Assembly (NCBI RefSeq): GCF_009727055.1
Contig: NC_052350.1
Coordinates: 22,321,819 to 22,385,818, forward strand
Length of the DNA: 64,000 nucleotides
From: Benincasa hispida
Lineage: Eukaryota > Streptophyta > Magnoliopsida > Cucurbitales > Cucurbitaceae
Direction: 5' to 3'
In this document: positions 1 to 10,494 of the stretch, in pieces
Layout: each line of letters starts with the position of its first letter
How positions within the stretch are numbered: position 1 is the stretch's first letter
Translations under genes and position numbers: made by a program
Notes under the pieces: generated by a model
What the model saw: only the letters and a program-made list of their open reading frames with translations
Databases searched by the model: none
What the model was told of the DNA's origin: nothing

Positions 1-1231
1 CTTCAATATAGCCACGGCTGGTGACAATCTGCAAGGAAAAAGCTCAAACCCAGATTAAAATTGACACGAAAAAGATCTAAAAAAGGGGGAATGAAATTGC
101 AGATTGAATTGGCTATCAAAAAGAAACGGCTGATTCGACATCAAATCCACAAATGAAGAAGTTCTCTCATCCGAAAACAGCAAGACAAGGATCAAGCATC
201 GAGTAAACACTAGGTGTTGGGGCATGGCGCTCGGCAAGGCAAGGATCGTGCATTGAGTAAATGCCATGTGTGAGCGGGGAAAGGATCGTGCATCGAGTAA
301 AGGCCATGCATGAGCGAGGAAACGCTCTATTGAACGCAATGATGGGTGCAAGGTGTTGAATGTGGGGGGCGCTGGGCGTGCATGGAGGCATGCGACTGGT
401 GGGCTATGCAATGCCAAGACCACGATGAGGCTGGAAGCTATGCGATGCGGTTGAAAGCTGGTGATGGGGCTAAGTTGATGCGTGCGGTAAGAGTTCTTAG
501 GCAAGAAGCTTGTGCAAGCGTTGACACATGAGCTAGGTAAGGAGTGCATTAGGCGCAATGGGCGGAAGGGCATGCGTTGGTTCAAGGAAGTATGTGCCAA
601 CCGTAAGACTAGACATTAGAAGGAGGTATGCAGCCATGTGAGCTAGGAGCTAGGTATGGACGTCAGGTAGGCCATGTGGCCAAGACAAAACTATGTGACC
701 AAATGAGGCTAAGTGAGGTCAGGCGCCCAACCTAAGACATATCCGTTAATAGAAGTAATCTTAGGGAACAAAATTAAGTTGGCAACAAAGAAGGATACAT
801 GGCTTAACTAAATGAAGAATCAGACAACTAAAGACAAAGATGGGTGCATTTTAGGACATGCAATAGAGGCTTATGCATTGGACATGGTTGAAGAAGGACA
901 CATCAAGAGGCATGCAAGTAGGAGGTGTAAAGACCTTGGAGCTGGACTTTGCATGGTGTTGACACTTAGAAATTTCATGAAGTAGGAAGTGTCATGCGGT
1001 TAGAGCTTGAGGGGATGATGAGGATGGTTATTTAAGGCCTATAAATATCACCCAAAAGCTACACTTCAGCTCATAACACAAAATTCCCTTCAAAAGACGT
1101 TAGGAAGAGTGATTGAAAGCGAGTTTGGAGAAGGCCTTGCGTTGATCAAGAAGAGCATGCATTGATAGCAAGACCAAGTGTTGATAAAAAAGACAGAAGG
1201 TGTAAGTGCTATCAGGGCATTGAGGACATAT
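1..1231. other. Noncoding repeat-like DNA left of the solo LTR
   Basis: No credible gene is visible. The stretch is rich in GCATG/CATGC-type words. Around 187-320 it holds an imperfect tandem repeat built on AAGGATCGTGCATTGAGTAA: units start near 187, 241 and 281, the last two 40 bp apart. A TATA-like TATAAATA near 1038 is followed by an A-rich stretch, as in an LTR or a promoter. The 181-codon minus-strand reading frame over 55-600 reads through these repeats, has no recognisable domain and was not annotated. Probably degraded transposon DNA. Confidence 0.4.
187..320. repeat. Imperfect tandem repeat, about 40-bp unit
   Basis: Three copies of a unit beginning AAGGATC[GA][TA]GCAT[TC]GAGTAAA start near 187, 241 and 281. 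Copies two and three are 40 bp apart and both end in GCCATG.G(or C)A TGAGCG. Copy one carries about 14 extra bases. Function unknown. Confidence 0.6.
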
Positions 1232-2412
1232 TGTAACACCAAGTTCAAACGAAGAGTTCTCCCAAACTACTCGTACAAATCAGGTGACTCTTTAGAAAAA
1301 ATCTCATAAATTGAATGTAGTTTATATGATAGGGCTGCTGTGAGGAAATTCTAAGAGAAGGGTTGTAAAAAATGAAGGAAATCGAGAGGAGCTCACAAAA
1401 TCTAAGACAGCCGAGCAAGGTGGAGTAATCTTGAGATCCTGAGTTCTTGAGTACGAATTTGAAGCCCAAATTTTAAGCTAAGTAAGCTAAGATATTTATA
1501 AACAAATTTGTAGAAGGAAGTATCTAAAATAAGGTCTGGAATAATGAGTAATCTGAGTTTCGAAATGAATCTAGAAATTAGGGTTAAAAAAGGGAGCTAG
1601 GAGAAACTGGGAACTTGGAAAGAGAGAAAGGTTCCTGCAAAACACGATGAGTGGTATTCTTATAAGAGTTTTAGCATATCTTTTTAGATTGTATGCTATT
1701 GTTGTGAATGAGTATTTAGAACGAGAATAAGAATATGAGGCCAAGATGGTCAGAGGGTCAATAGACCTAGTTCCTGAGCCTGGGTAGAATCTCACAGGAT
1801 AGTTAGAGGGCTATTAGGCCTACTTCCTGAGCCTGTGGAAGGAACCTCACATGGGATGGTTAGAGGACCGACGGGCCTAGCTTCTGAATCCATAAGAGGG
1901 GAGTATATGTTCACATAAGAGATAGAGTGACTATGCTAAGTATTAGTTTTAACTATCTGCCGTATGTGTAGGTAGGGTTGAGAACAGACTCGTTCAAGAC
2001 CGAGGTTTAAATGTTGATCTCGTAGTGTGTTACATTTTTATTGCTATAAATTGATAGAGACTTGTTAAGCTGTTACCACTCACTAGGCTTAAAGCTTACG
2101 TTTTTCTCTTATGTCTTCCTTGCAGGTAGTAGAAGAGTCCTGGTTACTATGAGAAGTCGAAGTCTGCCACGAGCTAGAATGTTACTAGATTATTTTGTAG
2201 CTGGGGTGAGACTAATGTTGTAAAATTTATCGAACCTGTATAAATTGATTTTCAAATAAGTTATGCTTTCAGTTCTTTTCTTAAATACCGCTGCAAGTTT
2301 ACTGTTTAAGCAAGCTAGTAGAATTGGGCAGTAGATATCACAAAAAGGTGATGTCTATCGTCCTCACGCCTCCTTTCAGATTCTAGAGGCATATTCGGGA
2401 GGGGGTGTGACA
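1232..2412 (+). mobile_element. Gypsy-like solo LTR (about 1.18 kb)
   Basis: The segment starts TGTAACACC (1232) and ends GGTGTGACA (2412). These ends form the extended TG..CA inverted termini seen in one type of plant Ty3/Gypsy LTR. No gag or pol lies on either side, so it is best read as a solo LTR. A 6-bp direct repeat GACATA sits at 1225-1230 and 2409-2414, partly overlapping the terminus, so the target duplication is not clean. Inside, 1745-1905 carries three degenerate tandem units. Its ending is recognisably related, on the opposite strand, to the start of the segment at 19841. No coding capacity. Confidence 0.45.
1745..1905 (+). repeat. Three degenerate ~53-58-bp tandem units inside the solo LTR
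   Basis: Units begin GATGGTCAGAGGGTCAATAG (1745), GATAGTTAGAGGGCTATTAG (about 1798) and GATGGTTAGAGGACCGACGG (about 1856). Each continues GCCTA.TTCCTGAGCC.G... . Arrays of this kind in a U3 region are often reiterated promoter or enhancer modules. Here that role is only inferred. Confidence 0.65.
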
Positions 2413-3113
2413 TAAGGTAAGTACTTCTATTCTAGATTTGTATCGAACCTTAATTTTCTTGGTTATAAGGCTTTGATTTTTTGAATTTCTTAATGAATGT
2501 TTGCTGCATTTCATTCTTGAATGATAATTCAACTTCAATGCATTGAATTTTAGAGTTTTTGGCCAATTCTCTTTGATTCATTGATTTCTTGAGTTTAATT
2601 GTGCACTTTTGTATGTTAATCTCATAGAGCAAGAACTAACGCATGTTTAGGATATCTTTTCATAATATTTCACGATTAATTAATTTCAAGAACCATTAAA
2701 TTAATAACCTAGGCTTTCCGAACTATTAATTCAACTTAGCTAAATTTCCTTTATGTAATGCAGTTGCTTGATTGATATGGGCGCTATCTAACACAATTAA
2801 TTGAAGCATCTAGGATTGATTAAGAAATTAATCATGAAATTAACACATACATTTCTAGTCTTTTAGTGTGCATGAGCTTAGTCAATAATTAGCAAGCATT
2901 ACATAGGTTTAATAGTCGATGAGTAACCAAGAAATTGGGAGGATTCCTAATACCTAGACTAGATTCTTTAAAATCAAGTTAGTTCATTTTTCTTTGAGTT
3001 CATGCTTTTAATATTTATTGCAACAATTAATCAACAAAATTTCCCATGGTTACTGCTTGGATTCCTAAATAGGCTAAATATCTAGAAATTCCCTCATGAT
3101 GATCTATTCTTAT
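2413..3113. other. AT-rich noncoding stretch
   Basis: No gene or clear element is seen. Several ATTAATTGA / TAATTAATC words around 2665-2850 resemble degraded LTR or intron sequence, but no boundaries can be defined. Confidence 0.4.
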
Positions 3114-3466
3114 TAGGGGTGTTGAAATGACCTAACACTCCGAACAACCCAGACTACCCAACCCAAATTTTAAGGGTTGCTTGAAGTTTGTAATAGATAT
3201 CTTTGATTTTAATATTTAACATTTGAGTTTTATGAAATTTTAGTTATTAGTATGTGTTGTAGAAAAAATTAAGTATTTTAAGCTAATAAAAAATGTATTA
3301 AAAAAGAAAAGAAAAAAAAAATAACCTGACAGCCCATCCTAACCCAACTTGAATTTTAAGAGTTGGGTTGGAGACCCAATTTGAGACATTCGGGTTGCCA
3401 ACTCGACCAACCCGAATTTTCGAGTTGGTTTAGAAAATTCCGAAATCTAACCTATGTACACCCCTA
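3114..3466. mobile_element. hAT-like MITE (353 bp)
   Basis: Perfect 9-bp terminal inverted repeats: TAGGGGTGT at 3114-3122 and ACACCCCTA at 3458-3466. The 8-bp flanks are ATTCTTAT on the left and GTTCTTAC on the right, sharing the central six bases, which suits an aged 8-bp hAT target duplication. Internal inverted runs (AACCCAAATTTTAAGGGTTG; CCAACCCGAATTTT) would fold. There is no reading frame. Termini of the [CT]AGGGGTG type are typical of short non-autonomous hAT elements. Confidence 0.65.
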
Positions 3467-4105
3467 GTTCTTACCACGTATACCATGTAATAGTGTAGGT
3501 AGTTTAATTGGAGTTTACAAATTTATTTTATTGTGAGGATTCGTAGGTGACAACAAAATTTTCGCACTTAAGAGTTTCACTAATATTCTAACGGTTTACA
3601 AAGAAGTAACTTATCTAATAGATGAACTATCACGTGTTACAATAAACCAAAGACAAGTGCACTCTTTAGGCTTCCCCTAAACTTAATATTCCTTGTCTCA
3701 AGATCTTCTCACAGTTCAGGCTCCCTCTGAAATCGAAGCTTCTTGCTTGTCAGATCCTCCCCTTAAATTCAATACTCCTTCTCAAGAATCATATACATAT
3801 GATCAACATGAAGAAAACTACAAATCTTTTTCTCTTGCTTTTTTCTCAAATGCGGCGCCAACACCCACAAACCTAAAACGACACACTTAAAACCTTGAAA
3901 AAAAACAAGACCCAAAAAGTTAAGAATAAAACCAAGATCCATCAATTTGTCACACAAGACCAATAAGGAAAAGAATGCCAAAAGCCAAAAAAAAAAAAAG
4001 CAATAAAAAGAAACTACCAAAAAAACTAACATCCAATATAGAATGTCACAAAGGAAAGAACTAACAATCAATAAAAGAAAATTTACAAGCTAACCAACTA
4101 CCAAC
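3467..4105. other. Noncoding stretch between two DNA transposons
   Basis: No gene is supported. Reading frames at 3693-3890 and 3769-4071 are short, low in complexity and overlap each other on opposite strands. Repeated phrases of the type CCTCCCCTTAAATTCAATAC (around 3660-3790) hint at an antisense LTR fragment, which I cannot assign. Confidence 0.35.
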
Positions 4106-4874
4106 CTATAAAGCACAGATACTTTATGTGAGACAAAGAATCAGTATTAGACACATATCAGATACCGATACTTTCCAAATACATATCTGACATGCGATTT
4201 GACGTATCTATACTTTCAGATACTTTCCAGATACGTATTTGACATGCGATTCGACTTATCTATTTCTATGCATACTTTTTTTTAAGAAAAAAGACAAGTA
4301 ACTCTTCTACTCTTTCCCAATCTAAAATTAAGCAACCTATTCAAAAAGCTCACAACTCGCATCCAAAACTTTTTTTGAAAAAAGTAATAACGGACCAAAC
4401 CCTAGACTAGAATCATCTAATCTCCATCTTCACATTTAATTCCCCACAAAGTCCACCAAAATATAAACCATTTGGATATCTTTAACGATAAGTTCTTCAT
4501 ACTTCTCTCTCTAATCTTCTTCTTCTTCTTCTTTGCAACATAAGTCACTTTTCTATTGCATTTTATTAACTATTGTACTTCAACATCTTAGATGTTGCTT
4601 TTTTTGTATTGTATTTCTGTGTTTGTATTCTATTTTGTGCTATTGTTATTAACATGTATGCTAAATTTATCTATATCCTAGATTTTTTAAAGAAAAAAAA
4701 TGTATTTTTAAGGTATCAGTATCCTCGTTTTTTAGAAATATATATATTAAAAATATATATATATAAATGACGCATTCTTAGACGTATCCGTATCTTAGTT
4801 TTTTAGAAATTAACGAATCGTTGTATCCGATCGTATCAATATCGTATAGTCGTACCTATGTCTGTGCTTCATAG
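4106..4874. mobile_element. Non-autonomous DNA transposon (MULE- or hAT-like, 769 bp)
   Basis: Termini are inverted: CTATAAAGCACAGATA at 4106-4121 against the reverse complement of 4859-4874 (CTATGAAGCACAGACA), 14 of 16 identical. The flanks carry the direct repeat CTACCAACC at 4098-4106 and 4875-4883, read as an 8-bp (hAT-like) or 9-bp (Mutator-like) target duplication, since one base is shared with the terminus. The interior is noncoding. Subterminal GATACG / CGTATC words are reiterated in both orientations, and a 52-bp unit is tandemly duplicated at 4167. A mixed CTT/CT run lies near 4498-4533. Confidence 0.7.
4167..4270. repeat. Two tandem 52-bp subterminal units
   Basis: GATACTTTCCAAATACATAT... 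starts at 4167 and GATACTTTCCAGATACGTAT... at 4219. Both copies run on through TGACATGCGATT(T/C)GAC. They lie just inside the left terminus of the transposon at 4106-4874, where transposase-binding repeats usually occur. Confidence 0.65.
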
Positions 4875-5609
4875 CTACCAACCATAACCATATGTTTCTT
4901 AAATAAAAAAAACATAAATTATTAACAAAAATCATTTCTACCTCACCCACCCATATCTGCTAATTTTTTTTTATTTACATTTTAATTATCGTCTAATTAA
5001 AATATAAATAAAATTAACGTTAATTGAACTACTTCTTTTTCACATTCTCATACTCAACTTTTTCAGGATATAAATATAGATGAGGATCACATTGGAATAT
5101 GAAAAGTTCTCTTTATTCTTATAATTTGATTTTCATGTAGTCTATGGGTGTGTTAATTTTTGTGTTTTTGGTTTCGTTTCAAAACAAAAAACAAATTAAC
5201 AAATAAAATGTTACGAATTTATATTTAATAATAAAATTTCATATGGTTCAAGCTTTTAAAAATTGGGTCTAAGTATTTAGTCCTACAAATCACAAATAAG
5301 TATACAGCTAGTATTGTTTTAAGTTTAATTTTAATAATTGTCAAAAAATATGAAAATATAAGTTATCATTTTAATAGATGATTTATTTTTGAGTACATAC
5401 AAAAATAAAATACTAACAATGCTAGAAAACTACATTTAAAATATCGAATAAATTCATCCTTAGTTTCTAACATATGCTAGAAAGCTACATTAAAAATACC
5501 GAATTCGTCCTTAGTTTCTCCTTCGTCCACTCAAATATAATCTAGTTGGTTTAGGTTAATGCTCACGTTGCGTCTTCACACACACACACTTCCTTCCCTT
5601 CAAAGAAAT
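4875..5609. other. AT-rich noncoding DNA with a 55-bp tandem duplication
   Basis: No gene is seen. A degenerate direct duplication begins TGCTAGAAAACTACATTTAA at 5420 and TGCTAGAAAGCTACATTAAA at 5475, both ending CCTTAGTTTCT. A short (CA)n run is at 5577-5589. The U3 half of the 5' LTR of copia element 1 would be expected here but is not recognisable. Confidence 0.45.
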
Positions 5610-6224
5610 AGAGGGTCTGTGACTTACCTTTTCTCTTCGTATCGTCTAGTAGAACAGAACGATCGTCTACCTTTCCTTCAATGCAATCGTCTAAACGATT
5701 GCGCGATTGTTCACCTTCTTACAAGCAATCGTCTACACGATTGCGCGATCGTACATCTTTCTTCAGAGCAATTTTCTACACGATTGCATGTTCATCTACA
5801 TCCTTTTTTCTGCCTTCATCTAGCCACTGCAAGCTTCCTCATCGTTTACTCATAAAATAATCACACAAGATCAAAGAAAACTCATTAGGGTTAGAAGAAA
5901 AAAAAAATACAGAAAGGCGGTAGATCGAGAGAAATTGAAAGATAGAGAGAGAAAGAAATTTCATTTTTGCACCCATTAAAAACAAAATTGTTTTCATTTT
6001 TCCATCAGACAAATTTCAGTGGGATCATCCACGTGCTAGCCATCAGCTGGAAAATCGTGGTCAATTCTCAACCTAGTTCTCTACCAACCAAGAATTTTGG
6101 GACAAAGAATCAGGACTTCAAGAATTGGATTAAGGTAAAAGGGCCTCTTTATTTTTCATCATTTGGGCTATAATATTTTCTCTTTTGCAGTAGCAGGCCC
6201 ATCGAAGAAGAAACAGGCCTAACA
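5610..6224 (+). repeat. 5' LTR of copia 1 (U3-truncated, internal deletion)
   Basis: Matches the 3' copy at 9766-10494 but lacks the U3 half and about 129 bp after position 5626 (the copy at 9766 has CTTCTTAATAAAACTATC... there). It ends GGCCTAACA, three bases before the primer-binding-like site. Three hairpin units at 5683, 5725 and 5768 are described separately. Confidence 0.75.
5683..5787 (+). repeat. Triple stem-loop array in the copia 1 5' LTR
   Basis: Units start at 5683, 5725 and 5768 (period 42-43). The first two contain a perfect 8-bp stem with a 4-nt loop: GCAATCGT CTAA ACGATTGC (5683-5702) and the same stem with a CTAC loop (5725-5744). The third (5768-5787) has two mismatches in its left arm. 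The spacers carry GCGATCGT-type words. The array lies downstream of the poly-A-signal-like region, so it would be in R/U5 of the element RNA. Confidence 0.8.
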
Positions 6225-6227
6225 ATG

Positions 6228-6239
6228 TGATATCAGAGC
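6228..6239 (+). other. Primer-binding-like site of copia 1
   Basis: TGATATCAGAGC lies three bases after the LTR end. It differs by one base from TGGTATCAGAGC, the classic copia site complementary to the 3' end of initiator tRNA-Met (intact in copia 2 at 12961). Confidence 0.8.
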
Positions 6240-6296
6240 AACTAGACATTCGAGATCTCAATTGTTGGAGAATTAAGACACAAGTTTTCATCCAAA

Positions 6297-7039
6297 ATGT
6301 CAATAGCAAGGTTCGAGGTGGAGAAATTCGATGGCAAAGGAGACTTCCGACTGTGGAAGGCCAAGATCAAGGCAATACTCAGCCAGCAGAAATCCCATAG
6401 AGCCATCCTTGATCCATCAACACTCCCTACCACGGTGACAGCCCAAGAAAAGGAGGATTGGGAGCTGGCAGCCTACGGTACGTTAGTTCTTAATCTAAGT
6501 GACAGTGTTTTTAGACAAGTATTAGATCAAGAAACTGTATATAGAATTTGGACTAAGCTAGAAGAGTTGTATGCTACTAAAAATTTTCCTAAGAAAATGT
6601 ATCTTAGGGAGAAGTTCTTCACGTTTAAAATGGATTCATCTAAAACATTATCTGACAACTTAGATGAGTTCAAGAAGATAGTTACTGAATTTAAAAATCT
6701 AGGAGAAGTTTTAGGTGATGAAAACGAAGCCTATGTGCTCCTAAACTCTTTGCCTGACAAGTATAGAGAAATTAAAAATGCACTAAAGTATGGAAGAGAT
6801 AGCATAAGCACAGACACCATAATCTCAAGCCTTAGAACTAGAGAGGTTGAGCTACAAGTTGACAAAAAGGAAAAAACTAGTGGTGAAGGACTGTTTGTAA
6901 AAGGAAACTTCAAACAAAACCACTCTAAAAACAAGAAACCTCATAACCCAGAAGAAAATAAATCTAAAAATAAAATAAATCTAAAAAGAAAATAAAATGT
7001 AAGTATTGTAAGAAGAAAGGACATCTAATAAAAGATTGT
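6297..7039 (+). pseudogene. Copia 1 gag with CCHC zinc knuckle (frameshifted)
   Basis: Nucleocapsid-type Gag of a Ty1/copia element. It would package element RNA in cytoplasmic particles. The ATG at 6297 follows the primer-binding-like site by about 60 bp and opens MSIARFEVEKFDGKGDF..LW, a typical copia Gag start. The frame runs 232 codons to 6995, with UBN2/retrotrans_gag-like motifs (YRIWTKLEELY; YLREKFFTFKM; YVLLNSLPDKYREI). The zinc knuckle CKYCKKKGHLIKDC (C-x2-C-x4-H-x4-C) follows in another frame at 6998-7039, so a frameshift separates it from the body. In intact relatives gag and pol are fused. Apart from the frameshift this is the best preserved gag in the window. Confidence 0.85.
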
Positions 7040-9605
7040 TTTATTTTAAAGAGAAAGAACCAAGAGAAAGAGAAGGATTCAAAAGGAAAACAACCCGAGG
7101 CATCTATTGTAGAGGGTTCATTCATTTACTCTCAGATGCCTTAGCCTCAACTCTAGACAGATCTAATCATATAAACTCTCTATGTAAACATGATTGGGTT
7201 TTAGACTCCGGATGCACCTATCATATGAAATCAATGAAACCCTGGTTTAACACCTTTAAGGAAATAGAAGGAGAAATGGTTTATATGGGTAACAACCAAG
7301 CCGGTAAAATTGAGGGCATTGGCTCTGTTTCTGTGAAAATCAAAGATGGAACTATCAAACTTCTTAGGAATGTGAGATATGTTCCTCTACTTAAGAGAAA
7401 TCTAATCTCCTTAGACATGTTAGATGCTATAGGGTGTGAATCCAGGGGTAAAAGAGGAACTCTTGAGATGCTAAAGGACTCTAAAGTAATCTTAGTTTGG
7501 GAAAAGGTAAATGACTTGTTTGTGTTCAAAGGGGTAGAGATGATGACTGAAGCTTATGTAGCCACCACAAATGAGATTACTGAGGCTGATTTATGGCACA
7601 AAAGACTATCTCACATAAGTGCCAAAGGCCTAGAAGTCCTATCTAATCAAGGTATTCTCCCTAAAATTTTTTCAAAAGAACTAACTTTTTGTGAGCATTG
7701 TGTTTTAGAGAAAGCCACAAGGCATAGTTTTACTAAAGCACAACATACCACAAAAGCTATCCTAGATTACATACACTCTGACCTATGGGGTCCAGCTCCT
7801 ACACCTAGCCTAAGTGGCTCTAGGTATTTACTTTCTATTATTGAAACTAAAATAAAGACTAAAGTTGGGTCTACTTCCTTAAAACTAAAGACTAAGTGTT
7901 TGATCGGTTTAAGGAATGGAAACTCATGATAGAGAAACAAACTTCTAAAGAAATTAAATACATAAGAACTGATAATGGGCTAGAATTTTGTAGTGAAGAG
8001 TTCAACAAATTCTGTAAAGAAACAAGAATTACTAGGCATAGGACAGTTAGATACACTCCTCAACAAAATGGAGTTGCTGAAAGACTCAATAGGACAGTCA
8101 TGGAAAGAGTTAGATGTCTCTTATCTGATGCAATTCTAAGTGAATACTACTGGGCAGAGGCTGCAAGCTACATAGGTTACACCTTAAATAGATGTCCACA
8201 TTCCTCCCTAAATTTTTTGACTCCTGAAAAAAAATGGACCTCGCATCCGCCTAACCTAGATAACCTAAGGGTATTCGGATGTGTTGGTTACATACATCAA
8301 AATCAGGGAAAATTAAAATCTAGGGCAGTAAAGTGTATGTTTGTAGGTTTTTCTGATGGATTAAAAGGTTTTAAAATGTGGAACCCTACTGAAATGAAGT
8401 TTAAGTAGAGATGTCACCTTTAGAGAAAAAGAAATGTTTATGCAAAAAGAAAGAACATCTTATGAAGTTCCTAACAGTCCTAACACCACTAAGATTGAAG
8501 TGGAGTCACTTAAAGCTTCTTCCACTAACTAAAACCCTCCTATAGATTTAGAAGAAGAAGAGGATGTCTCAAATGAGACCATTGGGAATACTTGAGCTGT
8601 TCCTGACCTAAGTCAGTATTCTTTAACTAGAGATAGACAAAGAAGAGTGAAAGTTCCTTCTGCTAGGTATACTGAAAATAGCTATATGAACCTAGTTCTA
8701 AATGCCACAATAGCTCCTAATGACCAAGAACTAGCTACTTTTGACGAGGCAGTGAACTGCCCTAATGCTAGGTTTTGGATTCAAGCTATGTGTGAAGAGA
8801 TGGAGTCACTCACTGTCAATAAAACCTAGACCCTATCTTCTCTTCCTAAAGGTTGTAAACTTATAGCTTCTAAATGGATTTATAAACTAAAGAAAGGTTC
8901 TACCAAAGATGAAAGACCTAGATATAAGGCAAGGTTAGTGGTTAAAGGATTTACTCAGATAGAGGGAATAGACTATACTGAAATCTTTTCACCAGTAGTG
9001 AAACAAACCTCTATTAGGCTTCTTTTATCACTAGTTGCTTAGTATAATTTAGAACTAGATCAACTAGATGTTAAAATTGCCTTCCTACATGGAAACTTAG
9101 ATGAGGTAATATATATGGTCCAGCCTAAAGGGTTTGAGGAAAAAGGCAAGGAAGACCTATTTTGTCTCCTAAACAAATCAATATATGGTTTAAAACAATC
9201 CCCTAGATGCTGGTACAGGAGGTTTAATGACTACATAGAGAGTATAGATTTTCAAAGGAGTTCCTATGATATTTGTACTTATATCAACTCTACTATCTAT
9301 AAGGACAAAGTCTACCTATTACTCTATGTTAATGATATGCTACTAGCTGGAAAGTCTAAGGATGATTTAATTCATGTAAAAAATCTCCTAAAGAGAGAAT
9401 TTGACATGAAAGACTTGGGTTAGTCTAGAAAGATCCTTGGGATTAAAATTCAGAGAGATAGAACAACCTCAACCCTAACCATAAGTCAACTAAGCTACTG
9501 TGAAAAGGTTGTAAACAGATTAAATATGGCAAATGCAAAACTTGTTACTATTCCTATTGCTACACACTTTAAGCTATCCTCTGATTTGAAGAATATAAGC
9601 TCATA
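7040..9605 (+). pseudogene. Copia 1 pol: protease, integrase, partial reverse transcriptase
   Basis: Domain order is that of Ty1/copia. Protease motif WVLDSGCTYHM lies near 7195-7230. The GAG-pre-integrase region LWHKRLSHISAKGLEVL (about 7590-7640) carries the HHCC finger (CEHCVLEKATRHS). The integrase core has D in IHSDLWGP (about 7770), D in RTDNGLEF (about 7967) and E in the TPQQNGVAERLNRTV block (about 8058-8100). The reverse transcriptase has SIYGLKQSPRCWY (about 9178-9215). Breaks: a frameshift at about 7843-7900 with local deletion, stops near 8406, 8536, 8593, 8827, 9040 and 9421, and loss of the reverse transcriptase end and RNase H after about 9600. The catalytic YVDD box reads YVNDML near 9327, so an active-site Asp is lost. 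Not functional. Confidence 0.85.
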
Positions 9606-10494
9606 CATCAACATTAAGAAGCTGTTTTCACATTTCTTTAATCTTTACAGTTAGTTATTGTAACTATTTGTATCAGAAATAGTATTTAAACTCATCATTT
9701 AAAAATTTTAGATACAACAACAATTACAAAGCTTCAAGAAAACTTGAGCAATCTGTAAAAAAAAAAGAGGGTCTGTGACTTAGCTTCTTAATAAAACTAT
9801 CTCCTTTCCGTGAACGTAGGCTTTCACAGCCGAACCACGTACATTGCAGTGTATTTTCTTCTTCTCTTCTCATCATCTACAAGATCGTCCATCGTTTACC
9901 TTTTCTCTTCGTATCGTCTAGTAGAACAAAACGATTGTCTACCTTTCCTCCAAAGCAATCGTCTACATGATTGCGCGATCGTTCAGCTTCTTACAAGCAA
10001 TCGTCTACATGACTGCGCGATCGTACATCTTTCTTTAGAGCAATCGTCTACACGATTGCATGTTCATCTACATCCTTTCTTCTGCCTTCGTCTACCCACT
10101 GCAAGCTTCCTCATCGTTTACTCATAAAACAATCGAACAAGATCAAAGAAAACTCATTAGGGTTAGAAGAAAGAAAGAATACAGAAAGGCGGTAGATCAA
10201 GAGAATCTGAAAGATAGAGAGAGAGAAATTTCATTTTTGCTTCCATCAGAAACAAAATTGTTTTCATTTTTCCATCAGACAAATTTTAGTGGGATTATCC
10301 ACATGCTAGCCATCAGCTGGAAAATCGTGGTCAATTCTCAACCTAATTCTCTACCAACCAATAATTTTGGGGTAAAGAATCAGGGCTTCAAGAATTGGAT
10401 CAAGGTAAAAGGGCCTCTTTATTTTCCATCATTTGGGCTAAAATATTTTCTCTTTTGCAGAAGCTGGCTTATCGAAGAAGAAGCAGGCCTAACA
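9606..10494 (+). repeat. 3' LTR of copia 1
   Basis: The sequence from 9766 to 10494 matches the 5' LTR. The stretch 9606-9765 is probably U3; the exact start is uncertain, with a candidate TGTTTTCACATTTC near 9623. It includes TTAATAAAAC and the phrase CGAACCACGTACAT, also found in the LTRs of copia 2, so the two families are related. The array of three GCAATCGT..ACGATTGC hairpins is at 9955, 9997 and 10040. It ends GGCCTAACA at 10494, and flanking LINE-like sequence begins at once. Confidence 0.7.
9955..10059 (+). repeat. Triple stem-loop array in the copia 1 3' LTR
   Basis: Units start at 9955, 9997 and 10040, with the same 42-43-bp period as in the 5' LTR. The third (10040-10059) is a perfect 8-bp stem, GCAATCGT CTAC ACGATTGC. 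The first two each carry a one-base mismatch in the right arm (CATGATTGC; CATGACTGC). Confidence 0.8.

Larger units (their letters stand above)
5610..10494 (+). mobile_element. Copia element 1, decayed (Tork/Tnt1-type)
   Basis: A Ty1/copia retrotransposon in sense orientation: truncated 5' LTR (5610-6224), primer-binding-like site (6228-6239), gag (6297), CCHC knuckle (6998-7039), protease, integrase, reverse transcriptase to about 9600, then a 3' LTR ending at 10494. The two LTR copies share everything from AGAGGGTCTGTGACTTA (5610 and 9766) to GGCCTAACA (6224 and 10494), except for about 129 bp missing from the 5' copy. The RNase H domain is absent: pol stops near 9600 and LTR-type sequence follows. 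Copia element 2 (12387-18324) has the closest gag and pol. Gag resembles the Tork/Tnt1 group; the lineage call is by resemblance. Confidence 0.85.

Noticed and set aside
55..600. 181-codon minus-strand reading frame
   Set aside because: It runs across a tandem-repeat region on the less supported strand, has no recognisable domain and has repeated peptide phrases that simply follow the DNA repeats.
4573..4770. 65-codon frame rich in Phe/Ile/Tyr
   Set aside because: Low-complexity AT-rich DNA within a non-autonomous transposon.
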